From Coriobacteriaceae bacterium (GTDB taxonomy: Bacteria; Actinomycetota; Coriobacteriia; Coriobacteriales; Coriobacteriaceae), in NCBI GenBank assembly GCA_902364645.1, contig CABJEP010000014.1:7086-71085 (forward strand): a DNA stretch of 64,000 bases, given 5' to 3'. Within the stretch, counting starts at the first letter, position 1. Each line of letters starts with the position of its first letter. The notes under the pieces are model-generated. The model was given only the letters and a program-made list of their open reading frames with translations, made no database searches and was not told the origin of the DNA. Shown in pieces: positions 34,216-43,819 of this stretch. The position numbers were made by a program, and so were the translations under genes.

Positions 34216-35547
34216 ATGAAGTACTTTGGCACCGACGGCTTTCGCGGTGAGGCTAACGTTGGGCTGACGGTAGAGCACGCTTATAGGATTGGCCGTTTTG
34301 TGGGCTGGTATTACGGCGCCAACCGCGAGCGCAAGGCGCGCGTCATCGTGGGTAAGGACACGCGTCGCTCGAGCTATATGTTCGAGGCGGCGCTGGTGAG
34401 TGGCCTGGTCGCGAGCGGTGCGGACGCCTATATGCTGCACGTGATCCCCACGCCGGGCGTAGCGCATCAGACCGTGGAAGGCTGCTTCGATTGCGGCATC
34501 ATGATCAGCGCGAGCCACAACCCGTTTTGCGATAACGGCATTAAGCTCGTCAATAGCGACGGTTTTAAGATGGACGAGGACGTACTGGAGCTCATCGAGG
34601 ACTACGTCGATGGCAAGAGCGAGGTGCCGCTGGCCACGGGCAACCACATCGGCGCCACGGTGGACTACATGCAGGGCCGCAACCGCTACATTGCCTCGCT
34701 CATCGCCAGCGCGAACTTTTCGCTGCAGGGCGTCAAGATCGGCATCGACTGCGCCAACGGCTCGGCGTCCTCGGTGGCCAAGCCGGTGTTCGACGCGCTG
34801 GGCGCCGACGTGCGCGTGATCAATGCCGCGCCCGATGGTTTTAACATCAACGTCGACTGCGGCTCCACGCATATGGAGCGTCTGCAGCGCCACGTGGTGG
34901 AGCAGGGCCTGGACGTGGGCTTTGCCTATGACGGCGATGCCGACCGCTGCCTGGCCGTGGACGAGCGCGGGCGCGTGGTCGATGGCGACCAGATCCTGTA
35001 CGTGTGCGGCGTGTACCTGAACAAGCACGGTCGCCTTTCGGGCGGTACCGTGGTTCCGACGATTGCCAGCAACTTTGGCCTGATCAAGTCGTTGGAGCTT
35101 GCCGGCCTAAGTGCCGTGACCAGCGGTGTGGGCGACCGTCACGTGTATGCCAAGATGCGCGAGGGCGGTTACAGCCTAGGCGGCGAGCAGACGGGCCATA
35201 CGATCTTTGGCGATATCGAGCGCACGGGCGACGGCATTATGACCTCGCTGCGCGTGATGGAAGTGATTCGTGCCGAGCGCGAGACGCTCTCGCAGCTCAC
35301 GGCTCCGTGCAAGCTGCTGCCGCAGGCGCAGGTGGCCGTGCGCGTGGCGGACAAGGACGCCGCGCTCGAGAACATGGGCGTGCAGAACGCCATCGCCGAG
35401 GCCGAGGCTGCGCTGGCAGGCGAGGGCCGCGTGCTCGTACGCAAGAGTGGAACCGAGTCGGTTATCCGCGTGCTGGCCGAGGCGCCCGACCAAGCATCCG
35501 CCGATGCCGCCATGAAGCGCATTGCCAACGCGCTCGAGGCTTTATAG
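34216..35547 (+). CDS. glmM: phosphoglucosamine mutase
   Basis: The 443-residue enzyme interconverts glucosamine 6-phosphate and 1-phosphate for UDP-GlcNAc and peptidoglycan synthesis. Its motifs are in order: TDGFRG at the start, MISASHNPF with the phosphoserine near 98, DGDADRC as the metal-binding loop near 240, GEQTGH (about 322) for sugar binding and RKSGTES (about 409) for phosphate binding. Length is normal for GlmM. GGAGAG precedes the ATG at 34216. Confidence 0.97.
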   Translation: MKYFGTDGFRGEANVGLTVEHAYRIGRFVGWYYGANRERKARVIVGKDTRRSSYMFEAALVSGLVASGADAYMLHVIPTPGVAHQTVEGCFDCGIMISASHNPFCDNGIKLVNSDGFKMDEDVLELIEDYVDGKSEVPLATGNHIGATVDYMQGRNRYIASLIASANFSLQGVKIGIDCANGSASSVAKPVFDALGADVRVINAAPDGFNINVDCGSTHMERLQRHVVEQGLDVGFAYDGDADRCLAVDERGRVVDGDQILYVCGVYLNKHGRLSGGTVVPTIASNFGLIKSLELAGLSAVTSGVGDRHVYAKMREGGYSLGGEQTGHTIFGDIERTGDGIMTSLRVMEVIRAERETLSQLTAPCKLLPQAQVAVRVADKDAALENMGVQNAIAEAEAALAGEGRVLVRKSGTESVIRVLAEAPDQASADAAMKRIANALEAL

Positions 35548-35575
35548 CTACGCGGTTTTACCAAACCGCGTAGCT
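35546..35575. terminator. 13-bp hairpin after glmM
   Basis: AGCTACGCGGTTT (35546-35558) pairs perfectly with 35563-35575 over TACC. There is no T-tract. It lies between convergent genes. Confidence 0.6.
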
Positions 35576-35587
35576 GCTCGACGCTGC

Positions 35588-35686
35588 AAACGGCCCCAAG
35601 CGGCAATCTGACGCTCAATTTCAAGGGCGCGACCAGAAGGTCAGCGCCCTTTCATTTCACGTCACCTTGCTCGCTTGGGGCCGTTT
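35588..35686. repeat. 99-bp nested GC-rich palindrome
   Basis: The outer arms AAACGGCCCCAAGCG and CGCTTGGGGCCGTTT enclose AAGGGCGC...GCGCCCTTT. The layout resembles the elements at 41560 and 51604. Confidence 0.7.
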
Positions 35687-35752
35687 TCGCTGACGTTGCC
35701 AAGACATCGGCGTCAACATGGTTGGCGTTGGCGATGGCGTGCTGGTCAATCC

Positions 35753-37327
35753 TTACAGCTCGTACAGCGTGGTGAACTTGTCCTGCAGGTAGCTGCAGTA
35801 GTAGCGGGCGTCAAAGTCCATGCCGCAGGCGCCCTTGATGAGTTCCGGCGCGTCCTTGGCGCGGCCCCACTGCCAAATGTGCTCGCCCAGCCAGGCACGG
35901 ACGGGTGCCAAGTCGCCGCTCGCGCAGGCACCGGTAAGGTCGACGCCGTCGCGGCACATGGCCGGCACAAACATGGCGTCGTAGGCGCTACCCAGCGCAT
36001 ACGTGGGGAAGTAGCCAAACGAGCCGCCGCTCCAGTGCGTATCCTGCAGACAGCCGCGCGTGTCGTCAGGAACGGGAATGCCCAGGTATTCGTCCATAAA
36101 GCGGTTCCAAAGCGCGGGGATATCCTTGGCCGTGGCCTCGCCGGCAAACAGCATACGCTCGATCTGGTAGCGCACCATAATATGCAGCGGGTAGGTGAGC
36201 TCGTCGGCCTCGGTGCGGATCAACGATGGCTGCGCGATGTTCACGGCGCGGTAGAGCGTGTCCTCGTCAACGTCGCCGTAGACCTCGGGCGCGTGGCGGC
36301 GCAGTACCTCAAGCAGCGGGCCCATAAAGGCGCGGCTGCGGCCCACGGTGTTCTCGAAAAAGCGGCTCTGGCTCTCGTGGATGCCCATGGAGGTGCCACC
36401 TTCAAGACAGGTGCGCGCATAGGCAGGATTGACGCCCAGCTCGTACATGGCGTGGCCCGCCTCGTGGATGATGCTGTAGACGTTGGAGATGCAGTCGTCC
36501 TCGTAGATGTGCGTCGCGATGCGCGCGTCGCCCACGGCAAAGCCCTCGCTAAACGGGTGCTCGGTAAAGGCAAGCGTGGTGTCGTTCAGGTCCAGGCCGA
36601 CGAGCTTCATAAGGTCGAAGCTCATGGCGCGCTGGGCGGCCTCGGGCACGCGGGCGTGCAAAAAGTCGGCAGCGGGCTGCTGGCCGCGCTCGCCGATGGC
36701 GTGCACGAGCGGCACGACCGTCGCCTTGACCTCATCGCAAAACGCGTCGAAGCTCTTGGTGGAAAGGCCGCGCTCGTACTGGTCGAGCCAAACGTCGTAT
36801 GGGTCGCGCTTGGGGTCCATGAGCTCGGCCTGATGCTTAAGTTGGGCGACGATTCTATCCACATAGGGCTCAAAACTCGCCCAGTCATTGGCCGTCTTGG
36901 CCTTGTGCCACACGGCGTCGGCCTCGCAGGTGAGCCTGGTCCAGGCCGCGGCCTCCTCGGTGGGGATGGCGCTTGCCTCGCGCTGGTCGCGGCCGAGCAC
37001 GCGGATCTCGTCGAGCAGCTGCGGGTCGTCGATCTTGCCGCCGGCGACGGTCTCGCGTGCCAGCGAGCGCACGAGTTCAACGGACTTCTCACTGGTCAGG
37101 AGCTTATGGTGCTCGCCGGCAAGGGTGCCCATGGCATCGGCGCGCGCTGCGGCGCCGTTGGCGGGGGCAATGGTCGCGCCGTCAAACTCGGCAATCTTGA
37201 GCAGGTACTCGCGAGTCCACAGCTTGCCCTCGAGCTTACGGAATTTTTTGACGGCCTTATCGACCTTCATGCCTTTGGGCATCTTGCCCGCTGCGGGCTT
37301 GGCCTTCTTATCGAGTTTCTTTCCCAT
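35753..37327 (-). CDS. M32 carboxypeptidase (thermostable carboxypeptidase 1/Taq type)
   Basis: The 524-residue zinc metallocarboxypeptidase has IIHEAGHAMYE (about 296-306; HExxH variant HEAGH) and HESQSRFFEN (about 325-334), the second part of the M32 active site. It removes C-terminal residues from peptides in the cytosol. A Lys-rich extension of about 25 residues precedes the conserved part. AAGGA precedes ATG 37327. Monocistronic on the reverse strand; the T-box leader on the other side is divergent. Confidence 0.95.
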   Translation of the reverse strand: MGKKLDKKAKPAAGKMPKGMKVDKAVKKFRKLEGKLWTREYLLKIAEFDGATIAPANGAAARADAMGTLAGEHHKLLTSEKSVELVRSLARETVAGGKIDDPQLLDEIRVLGRDQREASAIPTEEAAAWTRLTCEADAVWHKAKTANDWASFEPYVDRIVAQLKHQAELMDPKRDPYDVWLDQYERGLSTKSFDAFCDEVKATVVPLVHAIGERGQQPAADFLHARVPEAAQRAMSFDLMKLVGLDLNDTTLAFTEHPFSEGFAVGDARIATHIYEDDCISNVYSIIHEAGHAMYELGVNPAYARTCLEGGTSMGIHESQSRFFENTVGRSRAFMGPLLEVLRRHAPEVYGDVDEDTLYRAVNIAQPSLIRTEADELTYPLHIMVRYQIERMLFAGEATAKDIPALWNRFMDEYLGIPVPDDTRGCLQDTHWSGGSFGYFPTYALGSAYDAMFVPAMCRDGVDLTGACASGDLAPVRAWLGEHIWQWGRAKDAPELIKGACGMDFDARYYCSYLQDKFTTLYEL

Positions 37328-37454
37328 ACCATATCCTTGATCTCGTGAGCCGAGCGCTTCGGGTGGGCGCGCGGCCAGTTTGCACAGCTACCTGCCTTGT
37401 ACCCAGCACGAACAAAACGGAACGCGGCGATACGCCCACACAATGTGGTATCCT

Positions 37455-37746
37455 GTAGCCCAATGCGTTGACGGAGAGGGTTTTGCCCGCCGCGTCGCCG
37501 GCAAGAGAGGGAAGGTCATGGGCTGCAAGCCTTCCTGCGGTGACAAGGGCCAAGCGTTCACTCCCGAGCAGCGACCTCAACGGGCACGCGGCCAGCGGCG
37601 GCGATGTCCCCAGTAGGGAAGCCGTGAGCCTCGCGATAAGGGGCGCAGAGTGGGCACGGCGGGCTAGACATCCGCCGCGTCAAACAAGGTGGTACCGCGG
37701 AATTCAACCGTCCTTGGGCAATGTACATGCCCGAGGGCGGTTTTTT
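37455..37746 (+). promoter_or_regulatory. T-box leader controlling pheST
   Basis: AAGGTGGTACCGCGG (37686-37700) is the T-box sequence whose TGGT pairs with the uncharged tRNA 3' end. It is followed by a terminator hairpin (CCGTCCTTGGGCA/TGCCCGAGGGCGG, 37708-37740) and TTTTTT. Upstream are the long Stem I elements starting near GACGGAGAGGG (about 37470). A TTC codon at 37557-37559, followed by A, is a candidate Phe specifier. Uncharged tRNA-Phe should allow read-through into pheS. The start is approximate; TATCCT at 37449 is a likely -10. Confidence 0.9.
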
Positions 37747-37832
37747 GTTACCGAACCGGGCCGCGTTTTCACAACGCCAGGCGGCGGCAGTCGTCCCGGC
37801 GAGCGGGGAGCGCGAGAGACGAAAGGGAAGAC

Positions 37833-38909
37833 ATGAGTCTGATTGATGATCTGGTCAAACTCGAGGAAGAGGCCAAGGAGCTCGTCGCAGGCGCCGACGA
37901 CGCAGCCAAGCTCGAGGCTGCGCGCGTTGAGCTGCTCGGCCGCAAGGGCCGCATCACCGGCCTGATGCGCATGATGGGCAAGCTCGCCCCCGAGGATCGT
38001 CCCGTGATGGGCAAGCGCGCCAACGAGATGCGCCAGCTGATTGAGGGCATGCTCGACGAGCGCAACACCGAGATGAAGGCCGCCGCCCTCAAGCGCGCAC
38101 TGGAGCACGACGCCGTCGACATCACGCTGCCGGGCATCCGTCCGCAGATCGGCCATCAGCACCTGATCAAGCAGATTATCGAGGAGGCCGAGGACATCTT
38201 CTGCGGCATCGGCTACACCGTCGAGTCCGGCCCCATGGTCGACACCTCCTACTACAACTTCACCGCGCTCAACGCCCCCATGGATCACCCGAGCCGCTCG
38301 GCCCGCGATACCTTCTACGTGGTCGACAACAACCCCGGCAGCGTCGCGCACCCCGAGGCTCACGCCCACGGCGAGTCCGACGTGCTGCTGCGCACCCAGA
38401 CTTCGGGCGTGCAGATCCACACTATGGAGTCGCAGAAGCCGCCCATCTACATGATCTGCCCGGGCACCGTCTATCGTCCCGACACGGCCGACGCCTGCCA
38501 CCTGCCGCAGTTCAACCAGATCGAGGGCCTGGTCGTTGACGAGGGCATCACCTTTGGCGACCTTAAGGGCACGCTCGACTACTTTGTTAAGTGCATGTTT
38601 GGCGAGGATCGCAAGACGCGTTACCGCCCGCACTTCTTCCCCTTCACCGAGCCCAGCTGTGAGGTGGACGTGAGCTGCCACGTCTGCGGCGGCAAGGGCT
38701 GCAACTTCTGCAAGCACAGCGGTTGGATCGAGATCCTGGGCTGCGGCATGGTCGACCCCAACGTCCTGATCAACTGCGGCATCGACCCCGAGAAGTACAC
38801 CGGCTTCGCCTTTGGCATTGGCGCCGAGCGCGTCGCGGCCCTGCGCTACGACCTGCCCGACCTCAGAACTCTCATGACAGGCGATATGCGCTTCTTGAAT
38901 CAGTTCTAG
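37833..38909 (+). CDS. pheS: phenylalanine-tRNA ligase subunit alpha
   Basis: The 358-residue class II synthetase subunit has an N-terminal coiled coil and the catalytic motifs DTADACHLPQFNQIEGL (motif 2 region, about 220-236) and the C-terminal GIGAERVAAL (motif 3). It forms the alpha2-beta2 enzyme with PheT. ATG 37833 has AAAGGGAAG 3-8 nt upstream; the longer reading crosses the T-box terminator and is rejected. Confidence 0.97.
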   Translation: MSLIDDLVKLEEEAKELVAGADDAAKLEAARVELLGRKGRITGLMRMMGKLAPEDRPVMGKRANEMRQLIEGMLDERNTEMKAAALKRALEHDAVDITLPGIRPQIGHQHLIKQIIEEAEDIFCGIGYTVESGPMVDTSYYNFTALNAPMDHPSRSARDTFYVVDNNPGSVAHPEAHAHGESDVLLRTQTSGVQIHTMESQKPPIYMICPGTVYRPDTADACHLPQFNQIEGLVVDEGITFGDLKGTLDYFVKCMFGEDRKTRYRPHFFPFTEPSCEVDVSCHVCGGKGCNFCKHSGWIEILGCGMVDPNVLINCGIDPEKYTGFAFGIGAERVAALRYDLPDLRTLMTGDMRFLNQF

Positions 38910-38914
38910 GCTGC

Positions 38915-39010
38915 GGCTTGCCCAAGCACGGCACCTCGGCGCTCATTCGTCGCTTGCGTACCAAAGTACGCGGCGCTCCTCTTTCGGGCCGATCTGCCGC
39001 ACTTGGACAA
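38915..39010. other. structured spacer between pheS and pheT
   Basis: This 184-bp gap within a normally tight pair contains a GCGTAC/GTACGC hairpin (38956-38971) and paired TGCGGC/GCCGCA ends. It looks like an inserted extragenic repeat. No gene is visible in it. Confidence 0.5.
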
Positions 39011-39093
39011 CCCTCGCTTTGTAAGGAATGTTCACAAAGTTGAAGTTTCCACCTGCATCTCTTCGCAGGCTTTCAGTATGAAAGGAGAGCTAA

Positions 39094-41547
39094 ATGCGTG
39101 TTTCTTACGACTGGCTCAAGACCATGATCGATATTCCGGAGGATCCCAAGACCCTTTCGGACGAATATATCCGTACCGGCACCGAGGTCGAGGCGATTGA
39201 CACCGTGGGAGAATCCTTCGACCACGTGGTGACCGCCAAGGTGCTCACCAAGACCCCTCACCCCGATAGCGACCACATGTATGTGTGCTCGGTCGATGTG
39301 GGCGACAAGAATCTCGACGCCGACGGTAACCCCGCTCCGCTGCAGATCGTCTGCGGCGCGCAGAACTTCGAGGCCGGCAACCACATCGTCACGGCCATGA
39401 TTGGCGCTGTCCTGCCCGGCGACGTCAAGATCAAGAAGAGCAAGCTTCGCGGCGTCGTGTCCATGGGCATGAACTGCTCTGCGCGCGAACTCGGCCTGGG
39501 CGGCGACCACTCCGGCATCATGATCCTGCCCGAGGACACGCCCTGCGGCATGCCGTTTGCCGAGTATGTGGGCTCGAGTGATACTGTGCTCGACTGCGAG
39601 ATCACGCCCAACCGCCCCGACTGCCTGTCCATGATCGGCATGGCCCGCGAGACCGGCGCCATTTTCGATCGCGATTTCCACGTTGAGTTGCCCGTCATCA
39701 AGGCGGAGACTGGCCGCGCGACCGACGACGAGCTTTCCGTCGAGATTGCCGACGAGGGCCTGTGCGACCGCTATGTCGCCCGCATCGTGCGCAACGTGAA
39801 GGTCGGCCCGTCGCCCGACTGGATGGTCAAGCGCCTTAACGCCCTGGGCGTGCGTCCGCACAACAACATCGTCGACATCACCAACTACGTGATGATGCTC
39901 ACCGGTCAGCCGCTGCACGCCTTTGACCTGGACACCTTTGCCGAGCGCGATGGCCACCGTCGCGTGGTGGTTCGCGCCGCCCAGCAGGATGAGAAATTCA
40001 CGACGCTCGATGGCGAAGAGCGCGTGCTCGACGCCGGCATGGGCCTTATCACCGACGGCGAGCGCCCCGTGGCGTTGGCCGGCGTTATGGGCGGCATGGA
40101 TTCCGAGATCGAGGACGACACCGTCGACGTGATGGTCGAGAGCGCTTGCTTCAACGCCGGTCGCACCTCGCACACCAGCCGCGATCTGTCGCTGATCTCC
40201 GACGCCTCCATTCGCTTTGAGCGCCAGGTTGACGAGACTGGCTGCGTGGATGTCGCCAACGTTACCTGCGCGCTCATCGAGGAGATCGCCGGCGGCGAGG
40301 TTGCTCCCGGCTATGTCGATGTTTTCCCCGCGCCCAAGACCATCGACAGCATCAAGCTGCGCCTGGCCCGCGTGCATGCCATCTGCGGTGCCGACATCGA
40401 GCCCGACTTTATCGAGCGTTCGCTTACCCGTCTGGGCTGCACCGTCGAGCGCGACGGCGAGGACTTTATGGTTACCCCGCCGAGCTTCCGTCCCGACCTG
40501 CCGCGCGAGATTGACCTGATCGAGGAGATCCTGCGCCTATGGGGCATGGGCCGTGTGACGGCGACCATCCCGGCTGCCAAGAACCACATCGGCGGCCTGA
40601 CCCGCGAGCAGAAGCTCACCCGCAAGGTCGGCGAGATCCTGCGCGCCTGCGGCCTCAACGAGACCACGACCTTTGGCTTTGCCGCCCCGGGCGACCTGGA
40701 GAAGATTGGCATGTCCACCGAAGGCCGCGGCTGCCCCGTGGTGCTCATGAACCCGCTGGTGGCCGAGCAGACCGAGATGCGTCGTTCGCTGCTGCCGGGC
40801 CTGCTGCAGTCCGTGGCCTACAACGAGGCGCACGGTACGCCCAACGTGCACCTGTACGAGGTCGGCAGCCTGTTCCACGGTCGCGAGAACGCCAGCCTGC
40901 CCAAGGAGACCAAGTCCGTGGCGGGTGTGCTCTCGGGCCAGTGGAGCGAGCAGTCCTGGAACATGAAGTACCGTAAGCTGCGCTTCTTCTTTGGCAAGGG
41001 CATTGTCGAGGAGCTGCTCGCCCAGCTGCGCATCGAGAAGGTTCGCTTCCGTCCCGTCGAGGGCGAGGGCTACGCTTTCTTGCAGCCGGGTCGTGCGGCC
41101 GAGGTTCTGTCCGGCGGAACCGTGCTGGGCTGGGTCGGCGAGATTCACCCCGAGGCGCGCGAGGCGATGGGCATCGATGAGGTCGTCGTTGCCTTTGAGC
41201 TCGACTTGGACAAGCTGATCAAGGGCGCCCGCAACCAGGAGAACTATCGCGAGTTCTCGCAGTACCCGGCCGTTGAGCACGACCTTGCCATTGTGGTTGA
41301 CAACTCCGTGACCTGTGAGGATCTTGAGCGCCGCATTACGAGCGCCGGCGGTAAGTTGCTCGAGGGCGTGCGCCTGTTCGACGTCTACCGCGATCCCATC
41401 CGCATCGGAGCGGGCAAAAAGTCCATGGCCTTTGCGCTTACGTATCGCTCCGACGACCACACGCTTACCAGCGAAGAGGTCGAGAAAGCGCACCAGAAGA
41501 TTGTCACCAAGGTGTGCAAGGGCGTAAACGGCGAGGTCCGCTCGTAA
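39094..41547 (+). CDS. pheT: phenylalanine-tRNA ligase subunit beta
   Basis: The 817-residue subunit shows the expected domains: an EMAP/OB tRNA-binding domain (about 40-150), the B3/B4 editing domain (about 200-390), B5 (about 405-475), a degenerate class II core, and the ferredoxin-fold anticodon-binding domain at the end (YPAVEHDLAIVVDN, about 730-743). It works with PheS under the shared T-box. GAAAGGAGAG precedes ATG 39094. Confidence 0.97.
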   Translation: MRVSYDWLKTMIDIPEDPKTLSDEYIRTGTEVEAIDTVGESFDHVVTAKVLTKTPHPDSDHMYVCSVDVGDKNLDADGNPAPLQIVCGAQNFEAGNHIVTAMIGAVLPGDVKIKKSKLRGVVSMGMNCSARELGLGGDHSGIMILPEDTPCGMPFAEYVGSSDTVLDCEITPNRPDCLSMIGMARETGAIFDRDFHVELPVIKAETGRATDDELSVEIADEGLCDRYVARIVRNVKVGPSPDWMVKRLNALGVRPHNNIVDITNYVMMLTGQPLHAFDLDTFAERDGHRRVVVRAAQQDEKFTTLDGEERVLDAGMGLITDGERPVALAGVMGGMDSEIEDDTVDVMVESACFNAGRTSHTSRDLSLISDASIRFERQVDETGCVDVANVTCALIEEIAGGEVAPGYVDVFPAPKTIDSIKLRLARVHAICGADIEPDFIERSLTRLGCTVERDGEDFMVTPPSFRPDLPREIDLIEEILRLWGMGRVTATIPAAKNHIGGLTREQKLTRKVGEILRACGLNETTTFGFAAPGDLEKIGMSTEGRGCPVVLMNPLVAEQTEMRRSLLPGLLQSVAYNEAHGTPNVHLYEVGSLFHGRENASLPKETKSVAGVLSGQWSEQSWNMKYRKLRFFFGKGIVEELLAQLRIEKVRFRPVEGEGYAFLQPGRAAEVLSGGTVLGWVGEIHPEAREAMGIDEVVVAFELDLDKLIKGARNQENYREFSQYPAVEHDLAIVVDNSVTCEDLERRITSAGGKLLEGVRLFDVYRDPIRIGAGKKSMAFALTYRSDDHTLTSEEVEKAHQKIVTKVCKGVNGEVRS

Positions 41548-41559
41548 TCTTTGCTGTTC

Positions 41560-41654
41560 GGAACCCGCCCCCTGCGGGGTTTTCACGGCAACGTCCTCGC
41601 CGCTTCGCGGCTGCGGGATGTTGCCTTAGAAAACCCCTCTCGGGGGCGGGTTCC
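41560..41654. repeat. 95-bp nested GC-rich palindrome after pheT
   Basis: GGAACCCGCCCCC...GGGGTTTT pairs with AAAACCCC...GGGGGCGGGTTCC, with GGCAACGTCC/GGGATGTTGCC and a GCCGC-TTC-GCGGC tip inside. Close relatives lie at 51604-51692 and 51807-51831. Confidence 0.78.
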
Positions 41655-41671
41655 TGCGCTAACCTTGTTGC

Positions 41672-41810
41672 GAGCGGACCGCACCTTCTTCCGGGTGACC
41701 GGATAGTTGGGAGTGCAAGGGCCCTTTATTGGGCGGTGCGTGGGCCTGGGTTAATAACGTACGTATTGCAAGGGCGTGCTGCGTTGTGGGCGGGGCGCCT
41801 TTTTGTTAGT
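41672..41810 (+). other. possibly structured leader of the cbi operon
   Basis: TCCGG-GTGA-CCGGA forms a GNRA-capped hairpin (about 41690-41703), CGCACC and GGTGCG can pair around it, and GGGCG...GCGCCTTTTTG (41772-41803) looks like a terminator. I find no B12 box, so it is not a cobalamin riboswitch by eye. The region may still be a metal-responsive leader. Confidence 0.35.
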
Positions 41811-41873
41811 ATGCAGAGTCGGTGTTACGGATTGTTAGAAACGTAATACGCAACGTTCTGATTGAGAGGGCTC

Positions 41874-42959
41874 ATGCATATTCCCGATAATTATCTGTCC
41901 CCGCAGACCGATGCCGTTATGGCGGTGGCGACGGTGCCCGTATGGGTTCACTGCATCAAGAAAGTGCGCGCCACGCTCGATCGCGAGCATATGGCCTTTC
42001 TGGGTATTTGCGCTGCGTTCTCCTTTTTGCTCATGATGTTTAACGTTCCGCTGCCCGGCGGCACCACAGGCCACGCTGTCGGCGGCGCACTCATCGCGCT
42101 GCTGCTGGGCCCCGAGGCCGCGGCTATCGCTGTCTCGGTCGCGCTGGCGCTGCAGGCGCTGCTGTTTGGCGACGGCGGCGTTCTGTCGTTTGGCGCCAAC
42201 TGCTTTAACATGGCCTTTGTGCTGCCGTTTGTCGCTGCTATCGTGTTCCGTGCGCTCAACAGCCGTCTGCACGACAAGAGCTGGGGCACCTCGGTTTCTG
42301 CCATCGTGAGCGGCTGGGTCGGCCTGTGCCTGGCGGCCCTGTGCGCGGCAATCGAGTTTGGTATTCAGCCGATGCTCTTCACCAACGCTTCGGGCGCGCC
42401 GCTGTACTGCCCCTTCCCGCTGTCCGTGGCTATTCCGGCCATGTTGATCCCGCATATGCTGGTTGCCGGCGTGATCGAGGGCGTGGCGACGGCCGCCATC
42501 TACGGTTTCATTAAGAAGACGGCGCCGAGCATTATCGTCGGGCCCGAGGCCGCCGATGGCCAGCTTGCTGCCGAGGGCGCTGCTGCCAAGAAGACCTCGC
42601 TGGTCCCCACGCTCATCCTGATCGCCGTGCTTGTCGTAGCTACGCCGCTGGGCCTGCTGGCCACGGGTGACGCCTGGGGTGAGTGGGACGCCGAGGGCGC
42701 CGCGACCGCCGTTCAGGAGGCTGGCGATGACAGCCTGCAGGCTTCGGTCGGCCTCGATACCCCGACCTTTGCCGATGCCCTGCCCACGGGCGATTATCTG
42801 CAGGCCTATTCCGAGGAGCAGGGCCTTGGCTTTGCCGGCCAGGCCGCGATGTATATCCTTTCCGGCGTGATTGGCGTGGCGGTGCTCACCATCGCATTCC
42901 GTCTGGTCTCGCTTACGGTCAAGGAAAGCGGTGCTCATGGCAATAGCCGAGCTGCCTAG
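41874..42959 (+). CDS. cbiM: CbiM-family energy-coupling-factor substrate component, fused to a PDGLE/CbiN-like part
   Basis: The 361-residue membrane protein starts HIPDNYLSPQTDAV, the canonical CbiM/NikM N-terminus (the His2 metal ligand follows Met1). After about six to seven helices of CbiM, a linker leads to a C-terminal two-helix part (TLILIAVLVVATPLGLL ... YILSGVIGVAVLTIAF) resembling the PDGLE/CbiN small subunit. It binds Co2+ or Ni2+ for uptake with CbiQ and CbiO. ATG 41874 has GAGAGGG upstream. Which metal is moved is not evident. Confidence 0.9.
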   Translation: MHIPDNYLSPQTDAVMAVATVPVWVHCIKKVRATLDREHMAFLGICAAFSFLLMMFNVPLPGGTTGHAVGGALIALLLGPEAAAIAVSVALALQALLFGDGGVLSFGANCFNMAFVLPFVAAIVFRALNSRLHDKSWGTSVSAIVSGWVGLCLAALCAAIEFGIQPMLFTNASGAPLYCPFPLSVAIPAMLIPHMLVAGVIEGVATAAIYGFIKKTAPSIIVGPEAADGQLAAEGAAAKKTSLVPTLILIAVLVVATPLGLLATGDAWGEWDAEGAATAVQEAGDDSLQASVGLDTPTFADALPTGDYLQAYSEEQGLGFAGQAAMYILSGVIGVAVLTIAFRLVSLTVKESGAHGNSRAA

Positions 42960-43773
42960 TTGGCTTGCGGTCGAGCAGCGTTACGAGCCCACGGGGGCTC
43001 GGCATCGCGGGATGCAAAAGAACGTCCTGCACCTGACGAGCCTGCTTGAGCGGGTTCGCCTGGGTGGAGGCGCGCACGAGGGCGGGTCGATGGTCGACCG
43101 CGCCCTTTCTTGCGTTTCGGCTCCGGTGCGCCTGGTGGGGATGTTCGTCTGCGTTCTGTGCGTGTGCCTGACGCAAAGCCCGCTGTATCTGATGTTGATG
43201 GCGGCTATCGCGCTGGTGCTCGTTGCCGTGCGCCCCGTACGCGGGCTGCGGGCAACCTTTGTGCCGGCACTTGGCGCTGCGGGGCTCGCGGTGGTTTTGG
43301 CGCTGCCTGCCCTGCTGCTGGGCGCTTCTGCCGCGGGCGCCATGCTCAAGATCGCGCTCAAGACGTTCATTAATGTGTCGCTTGTGCTGGGCGTTTCATG
43401 GACGCTTACCTGGAGCCGCATGTCGGCGGCGCTCAAGACGTTGCATCTGCCCGACGAGGTCATCTTTACGTTTGATATGACGCTCAAGCATATCGAAGTG
43501 CTGGGACGCACGGCGCACGATCTGTGCGAATCGGTCATGCTGCGCAGTGTGGGTCGTGCGCCTGCGGGTTTTTCGCGCACCGACTCGCTGGCGGGTATCA
43601 TGGGCATGACGTTCATCAAGGCGATGGAATGTAGCCACGCGATGGACGAGGCTATGCTTTGCCGTGGCTTTGCCGGTGCGTATCCGGCGCCCGCGCGCGC
43701 CGGGTTTGGCTGGCGCGATGCGGTCTATGCGGCCGGCGTGGCACTGCTGGCAGTGTTGTGCGCCGTGCTGTAG
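42937..43773 (+). CDS. cbiQ: energy-coupling-factor transmembrane protein CbiQ
   Basis: The 278-residue T-component has several membrane helices and the coupling motifs HLPDEVIFTFDMTLKHIEVL and DEAMLCRGF, an ARG-type helix that contacts the ATPase. Its ATG overlaps the cbiM 3' end by 23 bp; AAGGA lies 11 nt upstream. Confidence 0.9.
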   Translation: MAIAELPSWLAVEQRYEPTGARHRGMQKNVLHLTSLLERVRLGGGAHEGGSMVDRALSCVSAPVRLVGMFVCVLCVCLTQSPLYLMLMAAIALVLVAVRPVRGLRATFVPALGAAGLAVVLALPALLLGASAAGAMLKIALKTFINVSLVLGVSWTLTWSRMSAALKTLHLPDEVIFTFDMTLKHIEVLGRTAHDLCESVMLRSVGRAPAGFSRTDSLAGIMGMTFIKAMECSHAMDEAMLCRGFAGAYPAPARAGFGWRDAVYAAGVALLAVLCAVL

Positions 43774-43819
43774 GCGCTGCTGGTTCTTGCTGGGGATGCA
43801 AATAGGGAAGGGCGACGTT

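Noticed and set aside
41672..41873. Cobalamin riboswitch before cbiM
   Set aside because: No B12 box or usual P3-P6 core could be found.
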